From contig CM028332.1 of the NCBI GenBank assembly GCA_016647705.1, forward strand, positions 28,339,300 through 28,403,299: a stretch of 64,000 bases of DNA. Reading direction: 5' to 3'. Of the stretch, positions 12,651-25,295 are shown piece after piece. The position numbers were made by a program, and so were the translations under genes. Below the pieces are notes generated by a model, which had not been told where the DNA came from, searched no databases, and saw only the letters and a list, made by a program, of their open reading frames with translations. Source of the DNA: Eucommia ulmoides (lineage: Eukaryota > Streptophyta > Magnoliopsida > Garryales > Eucommiaceae). How positions within the stretch are numbered: the first letter of the stretch is position 1; every line of letters begins with the position of its first letter.

Positions 12651-14670
12651 TGTTGGCCCAATGAAATACCCAAGAAAGGGGGTAAATTAGGTAATTAAAA
12701 ACTATCAGAGAAAAAATACTTTAACAACTCAATAATTAATTTTTATCATAAATTAATCATTATCTTTATATCACAAAGGAAATATAAAATCAACTAGGTG
12801 TACATTAAACAACAAAAATAACTATTAAAAAATAGCAGCACACCAAAAATTTATACTGATTCACTAAGCTCCACAGAGAGTCGCACCCACTAAACTTAAG
12901 ATTCCTTAAAAGGTAGGAACCAAACCCTCACAAATATTCTTTTACAGGTTCAGAATCAACATTTACAAAATTTCTTTTTTACAGGCTAAGGAATAACCTC
13001 TAAATTTTACAGGCTTAAGAATAACCTAATTCGTTTTAACAACAAGGCAAAAGAATCAAAACCTCACAAAACACTCCAAATATCCTTTTACCCGGTAAGG
13101 ATTGAACCATTACAAAATTCACACAAAACAATTCAAATCAGAAAGAATTACTACCTCAGTCTCTTTACATGAATAGATTGAAACCAACTACCCTTAGATT
13201 AAATACTCCCAAAAGTATTTAATTCGCCACTCAACTTACCAATTAAAAATTGCAAGTAATTTTTTCCCACTCAGAGCTTCTACCACCCCAAATAAATTAA
13301 AACTCGATTAATATCCCATAACTAGTGATAGAAAAGTGAGTTACTCAAAATCTGATTTTAAACAAAAATGGGTAGCACGTAATCAGATTAATTCAAGAAA
13401 TTATTTAAAAAATATTTTTCAATAAAAAATCATAAAAAAATTTCTAAAAATCAAATTTCAAAAATTAATCAAGTAATACTAAATAGAAAGTAATTTGGAA
13501 AGATCTCACCCGGAATCCACCGAAAAAATAATTAGAGCAATATTATTTCAGATTCGGTAGTAGCAATGATTCTCAGCAAATGATTCTCAATAATGTCTCT
13601 TAGAAAAGCTCAGTAATATCTATTGATCTCTCTTAATCTCTCTTAATAATATGAAAAATGCAGGTCTATATAAATGAGATTAAAATCAGCTCTCTAACGG
13701 CTAGTAACCTTTTGTTATGACACTTAATTACTCTTATATACCCTTTATATCATTAAGACTTCATTTTGGTTTAATTCACTTAATTATAACTTTTAAAGTT
13801 CTTAATTAAGTCTCCTAAATATTTCTCAATCACAATTAAATAGAATAGAATAGAAACAATTATATGTATCAAATTGAGAAATATTCAAATTTAATGAACC
13901 AAATCTATAAGGATAACATAATATGTGTTGCATATCTCAAATAATATTAAATCACTAACATCTCACATAAATCCTAACCAAAAAACGGCTAGTAATGGCT
14001 ACTTTTAGATTAAAATTCAAAATTCCATAATATCCTGAAACAGACACATAAATCGATCGACCAAGATCAGCAGTCGACCGCTTGATTCAGGATGTAACCA
14101 AACCAAAGATTTTGTGCCCATCGGTCGACCTATTTGTCGACCTAGAGATTCAAAGAGTTTTATTTCTCTTCACAGGTCGACCGCTCTGTCGACTTATAGA
14201 TACAGAAAGTTCATATTTAAGCACAGGTCAACCTACCTGTCGACCGTGAGATACAGAGAATTTTTCTTCTTTGTCCTGTCGAATTATGAATGCTGAATCA
14301 CTTTTCTAAACTCGTTTTTAATTCATTTTTATTAACGTTTTTGCCCCTTTAACCAATTTCTTTTCTTGGTTAGCTCCACTAAATACTAAAATTCAATTTT
14401 AATCAATTATAAATATTTATTTTTCAATTACACATAGGAGCAAATAATTTATCTAATTAGGATCCTATTAAAAATACGCATATTTATAAAAGTCATTTAA
14501 CCTGAGTTGTTTTTCTTAGGTTCTTCAAATTCTTTAACCTCTTAATCCTTCATCATCTTTATCATCATATCTTTATCATTTGGAACTAATAAACTGAAAC
14601 ACTTAATTAAACCGTTAGTTTCATAAAAAACATCAACCTTTAATTGTTCATCAAAATCTTAGGATCAACA
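12651..14670 (-). mobile_element. 5' LTR of copia element A (2.02 kb)
   Basis: Minus strand starts TGTTGATCCTAAG at 14670 and ends TGGGCCAACA at 12651. It contains a GTCGACC-rich block (14050-14290) and a minus-strand TATA (TTTATATAGACC, about 13672). Confidence 0.88.
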
Positions 14671-16998
14671 TAAGGGTTGATATTTTTAGTGGGACTAACG
14701 TGTTTGTTGAGTGTTCAGTATAAGAAGTTCCATTTAATATTAAATCAAGAAGTAATTATCAAGGATACGAAGATTGAAGTTGAAGAAGTGAAGACTATTG
14801 AAGATTGCAAAAAAAATTAGGTGAAAACAACTCAAATACTCTTTTACTCTTAATGTATCCCAAATAAGAATCACGCACAACACAAATTGATGAATTATAT
14901 ATTTGTGTGTTTAATTTGTTAAAGTATAGGATCCTAATTTGTATTCAAGTATTTGCTCCAATGTGAAATTGAAAAATAAAAATTGACTTAAGTAAGATTA
15001 GTATTTAAAATTGAATATTGGGGTCAAATGTGTTAATTAAGAAAATAAATCGGTTATGGAATTAAAACATTGAAGTTTGAGTTAAAATAAGTTAAAAATG
15101 AGAAAATTCAGTAATGATCGGTCAACCGAAGGAAAGAGGATCAGTCAACCAAATGGCATAGGGATGGAAAAGGAAAACTCTCTGAATCGATTGGTCAATC
15201 GATCAGGAGAGATTGGTTAACTGAATTGGCCAAGTAGAACTCTCTGTATCGATCGGTAAATCGACCAGGGCTCGATTTTGGCTTAAAAAAAATCCTGAAT
15301 CGATCGGTCAATTAACCCTTGAGAGTTCGGTCAACCGACTACCATTTAAGGGCTGGCCGGGCCTACATGTTGTATTGATCATTCAACTGGTGGTCAAGAG
15401 GTCGGTCAACCGACTGTCTAGTTGAGATTTCGAGGATTTTAAGGATATGTTCAATACTAACCGTTAACTAGTCATTTTTGGCATATCTGATTGAGATATT
15501 TCAGGGATTTGAATATATTTAAGATATTACACATCTGTTTGATATCTCTATAGATATGGTACAAATAATTGAAGTGTTTCTTAATTTGGTTCATTAAATA
15601 CTTCTTATCTTTGCGATTTGTGATTGAGAAATAATTTGCGGACTTAATTGAAAGATTTAAAAACCATATTTAAGTGAATTATACCAGGATGGAATGGTTA
15701 TAATATATGGGATCTATTGGTGCACTTTAATGTCATAATTTGTGGAAATTAGCCATTAGAGGGCTTGTTTCAAATTAGTTTAAATAGACCTGCAAATTTC
15801 ATATCATAATACACCACATCATCAAGAACTATTAAGTTCCTGAACTTTTCTAAGAGAAATTATTTTGAGATATATTCGAGAGATTAATGGTAAGATTATT
15901 GTATGAGAAATTCTTGAGATAAAACGCTGATTATTTTGGCGTCACTGATTTGAGTTGTATAACGATTCAATCTACATTCTTTCAGTGGTTTTCTTGGTGA
16001 GATCTTTCCAAGTTGTTGAGCTTATTTTTTATTTCATATTATTATTGATTGCTTGGTTGAAAGATCGTAGTAAAATTGTTTTCTAACTTTAAGAGCATAA
16101 AAATTATTTTTAAAATGATTTTTATGATTATCTGATTACGTGCTTAATTTTCTGCTACCTACACATATTATAATCAGATATTGAATTCCTCATTTAAATT
16201 CTATCACTAGTAAATTTCGGGACATTAATTGAGTTTAATTTTGTTGAGGTGGTAGAAGCTCCGAGTGAGAAGAAACTCACTATTTTTCTAATCGGTAAGT
16301 TTGTGCGGATTAGAAATAGTTGGTTTGTATCTAATCAAGGTAGCTTGGGTTTCAATCTTTTCTGACAAAAAGATTGAGATTCAATCTTTACCTAGAGTAT
16401 AAAAAGGTTAGTTTATTTTTTTCCCTTAAAACAAATTAGGTATGAATTATTCCTAAATAGAGTTTATTTTTGAGTGAATTGTAAATGTTCAATCCTTACT
16501 TGGGAAGAGGATACTTGGAGTGTTTGTGAGGTTTGATTCTTAACTCGGTAAAAGAATTAGGTTGTGATTCTTCCTATAATAGAATCAGGTTAGTCTTAAG
16601 TTTGCAAAAAGATAGAGTTCTTTCTTTGCCTATGAAAAGAGAAATATAAAATGTCTATTCTGAGCCTATGAAAAGAATCATTGCGAGGGTTTGGTTCCTA
16701 CCTTTAAAGGAATCTGAATTTTTAGTGGGTGCGAATCTCCGTGGAACTTGGGGGATTAGATTCGACAAGGCTAACTTGTTGAACCAAGATATATTGTGGT
16801 GTTCTGCCTTATTTATTTTATTTATTTTTGTTTAAGTGTGCACTTAGTTTAAACACTTATCCACTGCATAACAAAATAATAATTGATTTAGGATAAAATT
16901 GATTATTTGATTAATTAAATGTTTAAGAGTTAAATTGTTCAAATTTTTATAACTACCCAATTCACCCCCATTCTCTTGGGTAGCTCACTTGACCAACA
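14671..16998 (+). mobile_element. Copia-type LTR (solo or 3'), missing its first ~30 bp
   Basis: Plus-strand LTR of the same family, starting at TAAGGGTTGATATTTTTAG and ending TTGACCAACA. The first ~30 bp are missing where it meets the minus-strand LTR head-to-head. What follows is not a primer site, so it is a solo or 3' LTR. The GGTCAACCGA-type cluster is at 15115-15420. Confidence 0.82.
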
Positions 16999-17289
16999 AT
17001 TCTCACTATTTTATATGTATCGACATATAGTATCATAATCATTTCTTTACTTTTTTCTATTTTCTTTATATTTTTCTATATCTCTCTATATATTATTTTT
17101 GTCCTTACATGCCTATATATGGTGCATGGATTATGTAACTTTTACTATCATATTAAGTACTCATTGATAAGGAGAAATTCACCCATAAGACACCAAGGTG
17201 CCATATGTCCTCAAACACGCCACCGGTCCGGGATCTCCAGAACTGACCAGTCGAATAAGCCTCTCTGTATGCTCGTTCCAGGTTACTAC
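16999..17289. other. Spacer: left half of AT-rich repeat R1 plus unassigned DNA
   Basis: 17018-17163 matches 27450-27555 (shared blocks ATAGTATCATA and ATATTAAGTACTCA). 17164-17289 is not recognised. Confidence 0.55.
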
Positions 17290-19446
17290 TGTTGCTTCTA
17301 AAATTTTGATGGACAATTAAAAGTTGATGTTTTTTGTGGAACTAACGGTTTAATTGAGAGTTTTAGTTTATTAATTCTAATGATGAAGATATGATGACAA
17401 ATAATGAATGAATGCTAAAAGATGATGACAAAGATGATGAAGGATTAAGAGGTTAAAGAATTTGAAGAACCTAGGAAAAACAACTTAAGTTAAATTTCAA
17501 CTTTTTAATATCCCAATTCGGATCACACATGACACAAAAAGTTTTTTAAATGATTTTTATAAATATGTGTATTTTTTATAGGATCCTAATTAGTTAAATT
17601 ATTTGCTCCTATATGAAATTGAAAAAGAAATATTGATAATCAATTAAAATTGAACTGAAGTATTTAGTGGAGTTAATCGAGAAAAGAAATCGGTTAAAGG
17701 GGCGAAACGTCGATGAGAATGAATTCAAAATGAATTAAGGAGAGGATTCTAGCATTAGTAAGTCGACAGGTAAGTCAACCGATACATAGAATATGAAGTT
17801 GTTGAATCTCTTGGTCGACAGGGAGATCGACCTGAGCTTAAATGGTGAACTCTTTAAATCGATAAGTCGATAGGGAGGTCGACCGATGGGTGATGAATTT
17901 TTGGCTTGGTTACATCCTGAATCGAGCGGTCGACCGGTGACTCTTGGTCAATCGACTTATAGCACTGTTTTACGATTTTGTGAAATTCTGGATTTTATTC
18001 TAAAAGTAGCCGTTACTAGCCGTTTTATGATTAATATCTGAGAGATATCTTAGGGATTTAATGTTATTTAAGATATGAAATATATATTATGATATCCCTA
18101 TAGATATGGTTCATTAAGTTTGAATATTTCTCAATTTGGTACATGTAATTCTTTCTATGCTACTTAATTGTGATTGAGAAATATTTGGGAGGCTTAATTG
18201 AGAAGTTTAAAACCCATAATTAAGTGATTTGAACCGGGATGAAGTCTTAATGAAATAAGGTGTCTATAAGAGCAATTAAATGTTATAACAAGTAGGAACT
18301 AACCGTTGGAGATCTTGTTTTATTCCCTTTTATATAAACCTACGTTTTTTCACATTAAAGAGAGACATATCAAGATAATTATTGTGAGTTATTCAACCTT
18401 TGAGCTTTCTAAGAGTAATAATATTGATTGAGTTGTGAGATCTTTTCTGATAGTTATTCTTGAGGAATATTTTTCTGTGAATTATTGCTGTTACCGATTT
18501 GAAGTTTCATTGCTATCGCTAATCATTATTTTTTTGGTGGAATCCGGGTGAGATGTTTCCAAATTACTTTCTATTAATTGTTGTTTGATTATATTTAGAA
18601 TTTGATATTTGAAATTGTTTTCTAATTTTTTATTGAAAAATATTTTTGAAATAATTTATTGAATAAATCTTATTACGTGCTCAATTACGTGCTACTCAAT
18701 TTTTGCTTAAAATCAGATTTTGAATATCTCACTTTTCTATCAGTAGTTTTGGGATATTAATTGAGTTCTAATTTATCTGGGGTGGTAGAAGTTTCGAGTG
18801 AGAAAAATCACTTATCAATTTGTAATTGGTGAGTTGAGTGACGGATTGAATACTATTGGGAGTATTTAATCAAAAGGGCACTTGGATTCAGTCTCTTCCT
18901 GTAAAGAGATTGAGGTAGTAATTCTTCCTTGATTGAACTAATTTGTGAGCAATTTTGTAACGATTCAATCCTTACTGGGTAAAAGGATATTTGGAGTGTT
19001 TGTGAGGTTTTGATTTTTTAGCCTAAGGTTAAAAAAAAATTAGATTATTCTTAAACCTGCAAAAAATAGAGGTTATTCCTGAACCTGGGAAATGAATTTG
19101 TAAAGGTTACTTCTAAGCCTGTGAAAAGAATCTTTGTGAGGGTTTGGTTCCTACCTTTAAAGGAATCTTGAGTTTAGTGGGTGCGACTCTCTATAGAGCT
19201 CGGGAGACTGGATTAGCCAAAAGTTGTTTGGTGAACCAGTATAAATTTTTGATGTGCTGCTATTTTTTATTATTTAGTTTTGTTATTTGGTGTACAATTA
19301 GTTGATATCATATTTTCATTGTTATATAAAGATAATAATTAATTTATGATTAAAATTAATTATTTGAATTATTGAAGTATTTTTTCTCTGATAATTTTTT
19401 ATCTACCCAATTCACCCCCCTTCTTGGGTAGTTCACTGGGCCAACA
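17290..19446 (+). mobile_element. 5' LTR of the non-autonomous copia element
   Basis: TGTTGCTTCTAAAATTTTG to GGGCCAACA, 2.16 kb. It has a GTCGACC cluster (17760-17955) and a TATA (TTTTATATAAACC, about 18332). Confidence 0.88.
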
Positions 19447-19475
19447 ATTAGCATCAGAGCTGGTTTTAGCTCGAT
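19447..19475 (+). other. Decayed primer-binding site
   Basis: ATTAGCATCAGAGCTGG directly after the LTR; two changes from the tRNA-Met complement TGGTATCAGAGC. Confidence 0.7.
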
Positions 19476-19479
19476 ATAC

Positions 19480-20722
19480 TTCACAGTATAGCTAAATACG
19501 ATCACATAGAGTGTCTTGATGATGAAGTTATGTGTACTACTGTTAATTCTACTTATTCTATAATAGTCATTGTTCTGCTCGTGAGACTGATATAATTTGC
19601 AATGATGAGAATGCAGATAAGGCTATTGAGATGCTTATTTCTCTTACGTATGTTTTTGAAAAAATGAATTTTAAATTAGAGCAAAAAATTACAACTCTTG
19701 AAAATAAGAAGTTTAGTACTGTCAAATCTCTCACGAAAAAGAATTTGGATAAATATTTTGAAACTATTGAGTTTAAAAATGCTTTATCTGAAATTAATAA
19801 ATTGTGTGAGAAAATTGAGTCTCTTGAGGATGAGACTGAGATTTTGAAAAATAATTTTTATGATCTTCAACATAATGAATTTAAAAGGAAAAATCTTGAA
19901 ACCTTGAATAAGGCCTTGTGTATTGAATTGGATAATACAAGGTGTGAGCTTGATAGAGCTCGTGTGAAAATCCATTCTGTTGAAAATGAGTGCCAAATTC
20001 TTAAGAATGATCTTGAATTTATGCATAAAAAGAATTTTGGTCTACAGGTAAATGTTAGTACTAATGAGCGGTTACTTGAGAAGACTCAAAAGGAGCTTAA
20101 AGAAATAATGGATAAATTCAAGGATGTTGAGAGTACTAAACTTGTTGAAAAACCAATAGTTACTAAAGCTGCTTCTCAAAATCGCAAACAATATTGTACT
20201 CCCGTACGAAACATTGACTATCCAAAGAAACGTGCTAACAGTATTAAGTGTTTTCATTGTGGAAAGTTTGGCCATTATGAAAAGTCTTGTTATTTATTGC
20301 ATGGTTACCATGTCGGATCCAGAAACAACTGGATACCAAAAAACAAAAATTTTGGTGCATGTACCAATAAGAGATTTAGACAAAGGTACAACGAATACTA
20401 TATGCCGACAAGGAGATTTGAATAGACAAGAAGATATAATGAATATGCCCTGCCAAAGAGAAAACCAAGATTCAATGTACCTAATAAGAAGAATCAACAC
20501 ATGCCAAATAGAAGAGTACAGAAGCAACAAGCTCAATATATGAGAGCTAACAAAGCTTATCCACAACAAATAGCAAGATACCAGTACAAGAAAAAGTTTA
20601 TTTATAAAGTTGTACCAAAGCAGAATGACGAAAAGCATGCTGAAGCACAAACAAAGGCAAAGAACTTCTTACTGAATCAGTTCAGAATATTGCCATTCCT
20701 AAGAAGGAAGAAATTAAGGTAA
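19480..20722 (+). pseudogene. Gag-like gene of the non-autonomous copia element
   Basis: The DNA after the primer site matches the start of the copia gag, but its ATG is ATA (about 19509). The long frame 19631-20425 has a strong coiled coil (residues 10-180, many Glu/Lys/Leu heptads), then a zinc knuckle CFHCGKFGHYEKSC and the NNWIPKNKN block typical of the copia gag C-terminus. The text continues in other frames to ~20722. As a nucleic-acid-binding gag it could package RNA, but the frame is broken. Confidence 0.75.
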
Positions 20723-20905
20723 AAAAATCAAGCATTAGTGGAATCAAAGGATACCAAGTCAGAAATTAGTAATCCACCAAAGGTACACACACCACTTGCT
20801 CCCAAAGATGATCCAGGTATGTCAAAAATTTTAAAATTTAAGTTTATTAATTTTGTCAGGGAGACTGAGCCTATTCATGTTGAAATTTGGATGTTCGTGA
20901 TATGT

Positions 20906-20934
20906 GTGTTGTGTGTGTGTGTGTGTGTGTGTAT
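20906..20934. repeat. (GT)n microsatellite
   Basis: About 12 GT repeats between the gag-like gene and the second ORF of the non-autonomous element. Confidence 0.9.
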
Positions 20935-21049
20935 TTAAATGTGTGAGTAATTAATTTTTTATAAAAGATAGGTGGATCAAAATAAAAGGTAAAAAATTGA
21001 GCTAAGTTGATTAAATTAGGGTTTAAATGCACTAAAAGTCAAACAATTC

Positions 21050-21471
21050 AGAATGGCCAGTCGACCAATAATGGTTCATCAGTCGACCGACAGTAGCAGG
21101 TTGGAAAACAGAGAGAGGCGCTGTATTCATCTGTCGACCGTCTCTAAGTTGGCAGTCGACCGGTCGTTACGGGATATAAATACCTTGACTCGTTTATTTC
21201 ATTTCATCCGAATCTAAAACCCTCTTCTCTTCAAAACCCTTCATCTCCCAAGTTTGTTCAATCATAAACTTCACAAAATCAGTTCGTTTCGGCTTGGATT
21301 TAAAGATATTTGGGTCGAATCTAAAGGTCTAGGGCTTGGATTCGAGATTTGTTGACTCTTTCCTTCGCGAAAAGGTTGGTTTCTCTCTATTTTCTATTGT
21401 TTCAATTGGTTCTCTGTCTAGGCTCAATTTCTTGAGTTATCTTGGGTGATTTGTTTTAAATTTGTGTGAAA
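21050..21471 (+). promoter_or_regulatory. Possible internal promoter and leader before the second ORF
   Basis: Four GTCGACC motifs (21058-21165) are followed by GATATAAATACC (about 21172-21183), a good TATA box, and then ~290 bp of leader before the ATG at 21472. The spacing suits a pol II promoter for the downstream ORF. Inference from motifs only. Confidence 0.45.
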
Positions 21472-22759
21472 ATGCCTAAAATCAAGAAGCGTGCTCAAAG
21501 GGTTACGTATGACAATGAATTTTTTCAAAAGGAGGAGGATGAAAAAAGATATAATGAGGGGTTTGTCAACCGAAAGATTCTAGGTTGCAAACCCATAGAT
21601 TTTGTAAGTTTAAGAGAGAAAAATATTGATGTTGAAGGATATTTTAGAAATTTGGGATGGACCAATTTTGTCACCCAAAGAATGAGTGGATGTCGGTATG
21701 GGTGAGAATGTTCTATAGTAATCTCACTTACAATAATGTTGAGATTACATCCTATGTTAAAGGTAAAGAAATTCAGTTTAATAGGGGGTTCTTATGTGAT
21801 ATTTTGGAAATACCTAGAGGAGGCGTAGTTCCGTACAATACCCCTCACTGGCTTTCGAAAAATTTCAATAGAATGGCAATTGTTGAGAAATTTGACTTAG
21901 AGGGCGATAAAACAGGATCATTATCTCTTGAGCATCGATTCATTCACTTAGTGTTAACCTATACGGTTGTACCTAGAGGAGAAAGTTATGCTAATGTGAA
22001 TGATTTTGATTTGTATTTGATGAATGAGATTATCGAGGGTAGAAAATTGGACTTGGCACATATCATGATGGATTATATGAAATATCATGTTCATAAACCT
22101 TCTGGAGTGTTACCCTATGCTGATGCACTTCAAAGGTTGTTTAATCATTTTGGAGTTGAAATTGATCCTGATGAAGAAAAATTCATGACAATCACATCCG
22201 GATGGATTAATGTGGGTAATGCTTCGTTAATAGAATATGAGTACAGAGGAAATAGATGGGTAAAGAAGAGAAATCAAAAAAGGCAAAGAGTGCAGGCTGT
22301 GAATAAAGAAGAAGGTGATGAGGAAGAAATGAACGTTGATCAAAAGATGGATTTTCTTCGAGAACAGATTGATGATCTACGGGTACATGCAGATATAATG
22401 GATGATCGGATGGCTGGGTTAGAAAATAAAATGGTCCAAATGAATATGAACATGGAAGTTGGATTTGGAAAAATCACGGGGAATCTGGAACAAATGTTTT
22501 AGTTTATGTAGTCATCACATTATGGATACTAGCAGTAGTATAGTGCTCAGCCACACTTTATAGGACATCCTATGTTTGGAACACAGTAGTCCTTTCAAGG
22601 ACCATCTGCTGCAGGGCCATTTGGAGTAGGACCGTCAACACCATTTCATCAGCAAATGACTCTAGGATCAATTGTTCAACCAGGAGTTCCATATCCTCAG
22701 CAGCCAACCACTAGCCCAATAGGACTATATTATCATTTTTCTAGACAAAGACCTGAATG
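21472..22759 (+). pseudogene. Plant transposon-type ORF (PF20167-like)
   Basis: Starts MPKIKKRAQRVTYDNEFFQK. One frameshift near 21660-21700 joins it to VRMFYSNLTYNNVEITSYV and FNRGFLCDILEIPRGG, which resemble the family annotated as putative plant transposon protein (Pfam PF20167, Transposase_32) found in many plant LTR elements. A Lys/Arg-rich segment (NRWVKKRNQKRQR) and an acidic, coiled-coil tail follow. A stop at 22501 precedes a Pro/Gln-rich end that stays readable to 22759 (FSRQRPE). Function in the family is unknown; despite the name, transposase activity is not established. Confidence 0.62.
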
Positions 22760-23375
22760 ACTTTATCTTCTATTCTCTTTTTGAATATATTATCTAGGCA
22801 AGCTCCACAATTAATATTTTGGTTTGTAATAGCTAATCTAGGTTAGTTTGGTGAAATTTAACTTTTAGTGTATGGATTTTGATGGATTGGTTAGATTTGA
22901 TCTATTTAGTTAGATTTTTTATCCCTAATAATGATCCACATGGTATTTGTTGAAAATGATTTTTGTGCTTAAAGTTGATTTTATGGGTTGATTTCATGTG
23001 TTTTTAAAGAGTTATATATATAAATATTCTGATTTAATTATTTTAGGTTTATTCTTTCAAAGTATATTAGTGTTTGCCTAGAGTAGTGTTTCTTTTGTGT
23101 TCCCCCCTCCGTAATTTTTTTTTTTTTTTTTTTTTTTTTTTTGAGATGACAATGGGGTAGAATTAGTTGATGTTTTAATAAATATCTTAAAGGGGAGTTT
23201 ATTATATATTAAAAAATATTCTTTGTTGAAAATCTTATGATTATGATTATGATTATCTTCATTAATTTGCTTTAATGAGTTAAAGAACCCGTTCTTGGAT
23301 TTAGGGGGAGTGTGGTTACATTATTATTTTGAAGAAAATATCAAAGTTAATTATCATCATCAAAAAGGGGGAGAT
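22760..23375 (+). other. 3' untranslated part of the non-autonomous element
   Basis: Non-coding. Contains a poly-T run (23117-23142) and the TTGAGATGACAA block also found after the pol of copia element C (53353-53366), then the purine tract AAAAAGGGGGAGAT before the LTR. Confidence 0.7.
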
Positions 23376-24843
23376 TGTTGATCCTAAGATTTTGATGGAC
23401 AAATAAATATTGATGTTTTTTGTGGAACTAACGGTTTAATTTAGTGTTTCAGTTTATTAGTTCCAATGATAAAGATATGATGACAAGTAATGAATGGATG
23501 CTAAAAGATTATGACAAAGCTGATGAAAGATTAAGAGGTTGAAGAATTTGAAGAACATAGGGAAAACAACTCAGGTTAACTTTCAACTTCTTAATATCCC
23601 AATTAGGATCACACACGACACAAAATATTTTTTAAATAATTTTTATAAATATGTGTGTTTTTTATAGGATCCTAATTAGTTAAATTATTTACTCCTATAT
23701 AAAATTGAAAAAAAAATATTGATAATTAATTAAAATTGAACTTAAGTATTTAGTGGAGCTAACCGAGAAAATAAATCGGTTAAAGGGGTAAAAACGTCAA
23801 TGAAAATGAATTCAAAACGAATTAAGGAGAGGATTCCAACATTGGTAAGTCGACCGATGCATAGAATATGAAGTTGCTGAATCTCTCGGTCGATACGGAG
23901 GTCGACCTAAGCCTAAATGGTGAACTCTCTGAATCGATAAGTCGACAGGGAGGTCGACCTGTGACCAAAAATGTAACTTTCTGAATCTCTAGGTAGACAA
24001 ATAGGTCAACCGATGGGCGATGGATTTTTGATTTGGTTACATCCTAAATCAAGCGGTTAACCAGTGACTCTTGGTCAGTCAACTTATGGCACTGTTTCAG
24101 GATTTTGTGGAATTCTGGATTTTATTCTAAAAGTAGCCGTTACTAGCCGTTTTATGGTTAAGATCTGAGAGATATCGTAGAGATTTAATGTTATTTAAGA
24201 TATGCAATATATATTATGATATCCCTATAGATATTGTTTATTAGGTTTGAATATTTCTCAATTTGGTACATGTAATTCTTTCTATGCTATTTAATTGTGA
24301 TTGAAAAATATTTGGGGGCTTAATTGAGAAGTTTAAAATCCATAATTAAGTGATTTGAATCAAGATGAAGTCTTAATGATATAAGGTGTCTATAAGAGAA
24401 ATTAAATGTCATAACAAGTGGGAACTAGCAGTTGGAGAGCTTGTTTTATTCCCTTTTATATCTACCTGAGTTATTTCACATTAAAGAGAGACACATCAAG
24501 ATAATTATTCTGAGTTATTTAACCTTTGAGCTTTCTAAGAATAATCATGTTGATTGAGTTGTGAGATCTTTTCTGAGAGTTATTCTTGAGGAATATTTTC
24601 TGTGGATTATTGTTGCTACCGATTTGAAGTTTCATTATTATCTCTAATCATTATTTTTTCGGTAGAATCCGAGTGAGATATTTCCAAATTACTTTCTATT
24701 AATTGTTGCTTGATTATATTTAGAATTTGATCTTTGAAATTGTTTTCTAATTTTTTATTGAAAAATATTTTTGAAACAATTTCTTGAATAAATCTGATTA
24801 CGTGCTCAATTACATGCTACTCAATTTTTATTTAAAATCAGAT
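23376..24843 (+). mobile_element. Truncated 3' LTR of the non-autonomous copia element
   Basis: TGTTGATCCTAAGATTTTG to about AAAATCAGATTT, matching 17290-18722. The last ~0.7 kb are missing. Confidence 0.87.
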
Positions 24844-25295
24844 TTACTAGGCCAATAACTACATTGCCCGGGTCTCCATACCCCACTCGGTCATAGCAGC
24901 CTCTACCGTAAAGAAAAGTGTTGTTGCCATAACGATCTTGGGATCTTCTTCTGCCATCTCTTTGGAAAGGGAGTTGAGATCCTCGCTACTTACCATACCG
25001 GTATCCATAGAATTAAAGAAGGCTTACCAAACGAGCCTTTCTCCATTTCCTATACAAAGGTCAGAACCCTAGAGTTTTGAGGTATGAGATATTACGTTTT
25101 TTACGTTGTACTACATTATATTTTTCTCAGAAACCTGTGTTGATTCACACACTAGAGGTGTAACGTCGGTAGACCCACCTGTAATTCATTATTTTGCAGG
25201 AACCAAACCGAGAGAAAGTAGGTTAACTATCATTGTCAATCACTTCCCCTGTCTCAAAAGTCGACGTGTCCAATGATTCACTTCCAAGCATCATC
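24844..25295. other. Unassigned sequence right of the truncated LTR
   Basis: More GC-rich than its surroundings. A minus-strand frame of ~50 codons (25013-24858, with SSEDLNSLSKEMAEEDP) is open but I do not recognise it. It may be part of the element that hosts the LTR element. Confidence 0.3.

Larger units (their letters stand above)
10580..14670 (-). mobile_element. Copia element A (minus strand), cut by gypsy B
   Basis: LTR 14670-12651 (TGTTGATCC...GGGCCAACA), primer site 12650-12630, gag 12601-11427, protease and start of integrase to 10580, where the gypsy B LTR begins inside the integrase zinc domain. The remainder would lie left of the window. Confidence 0.85.
17290..24843 (+). mobile_element. 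Non-autonomous copia-derived element (LARD-like)
   Basis: 5' LTR 17290-19446, decayed primer site at 19447, a gag-like gene, an unrelated plant transposon-type ORF, a purine tract (23361-23375) and a 3' LTR from 23376 truncated at ~24843. The LTRs and the 3' UTR are those of the copia family (compare 53320-53605), but no protease, integrase or RT is visible in the 3.9 kb interior. It would depend on proteins of a full copia relative. Confidence 0.82.
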
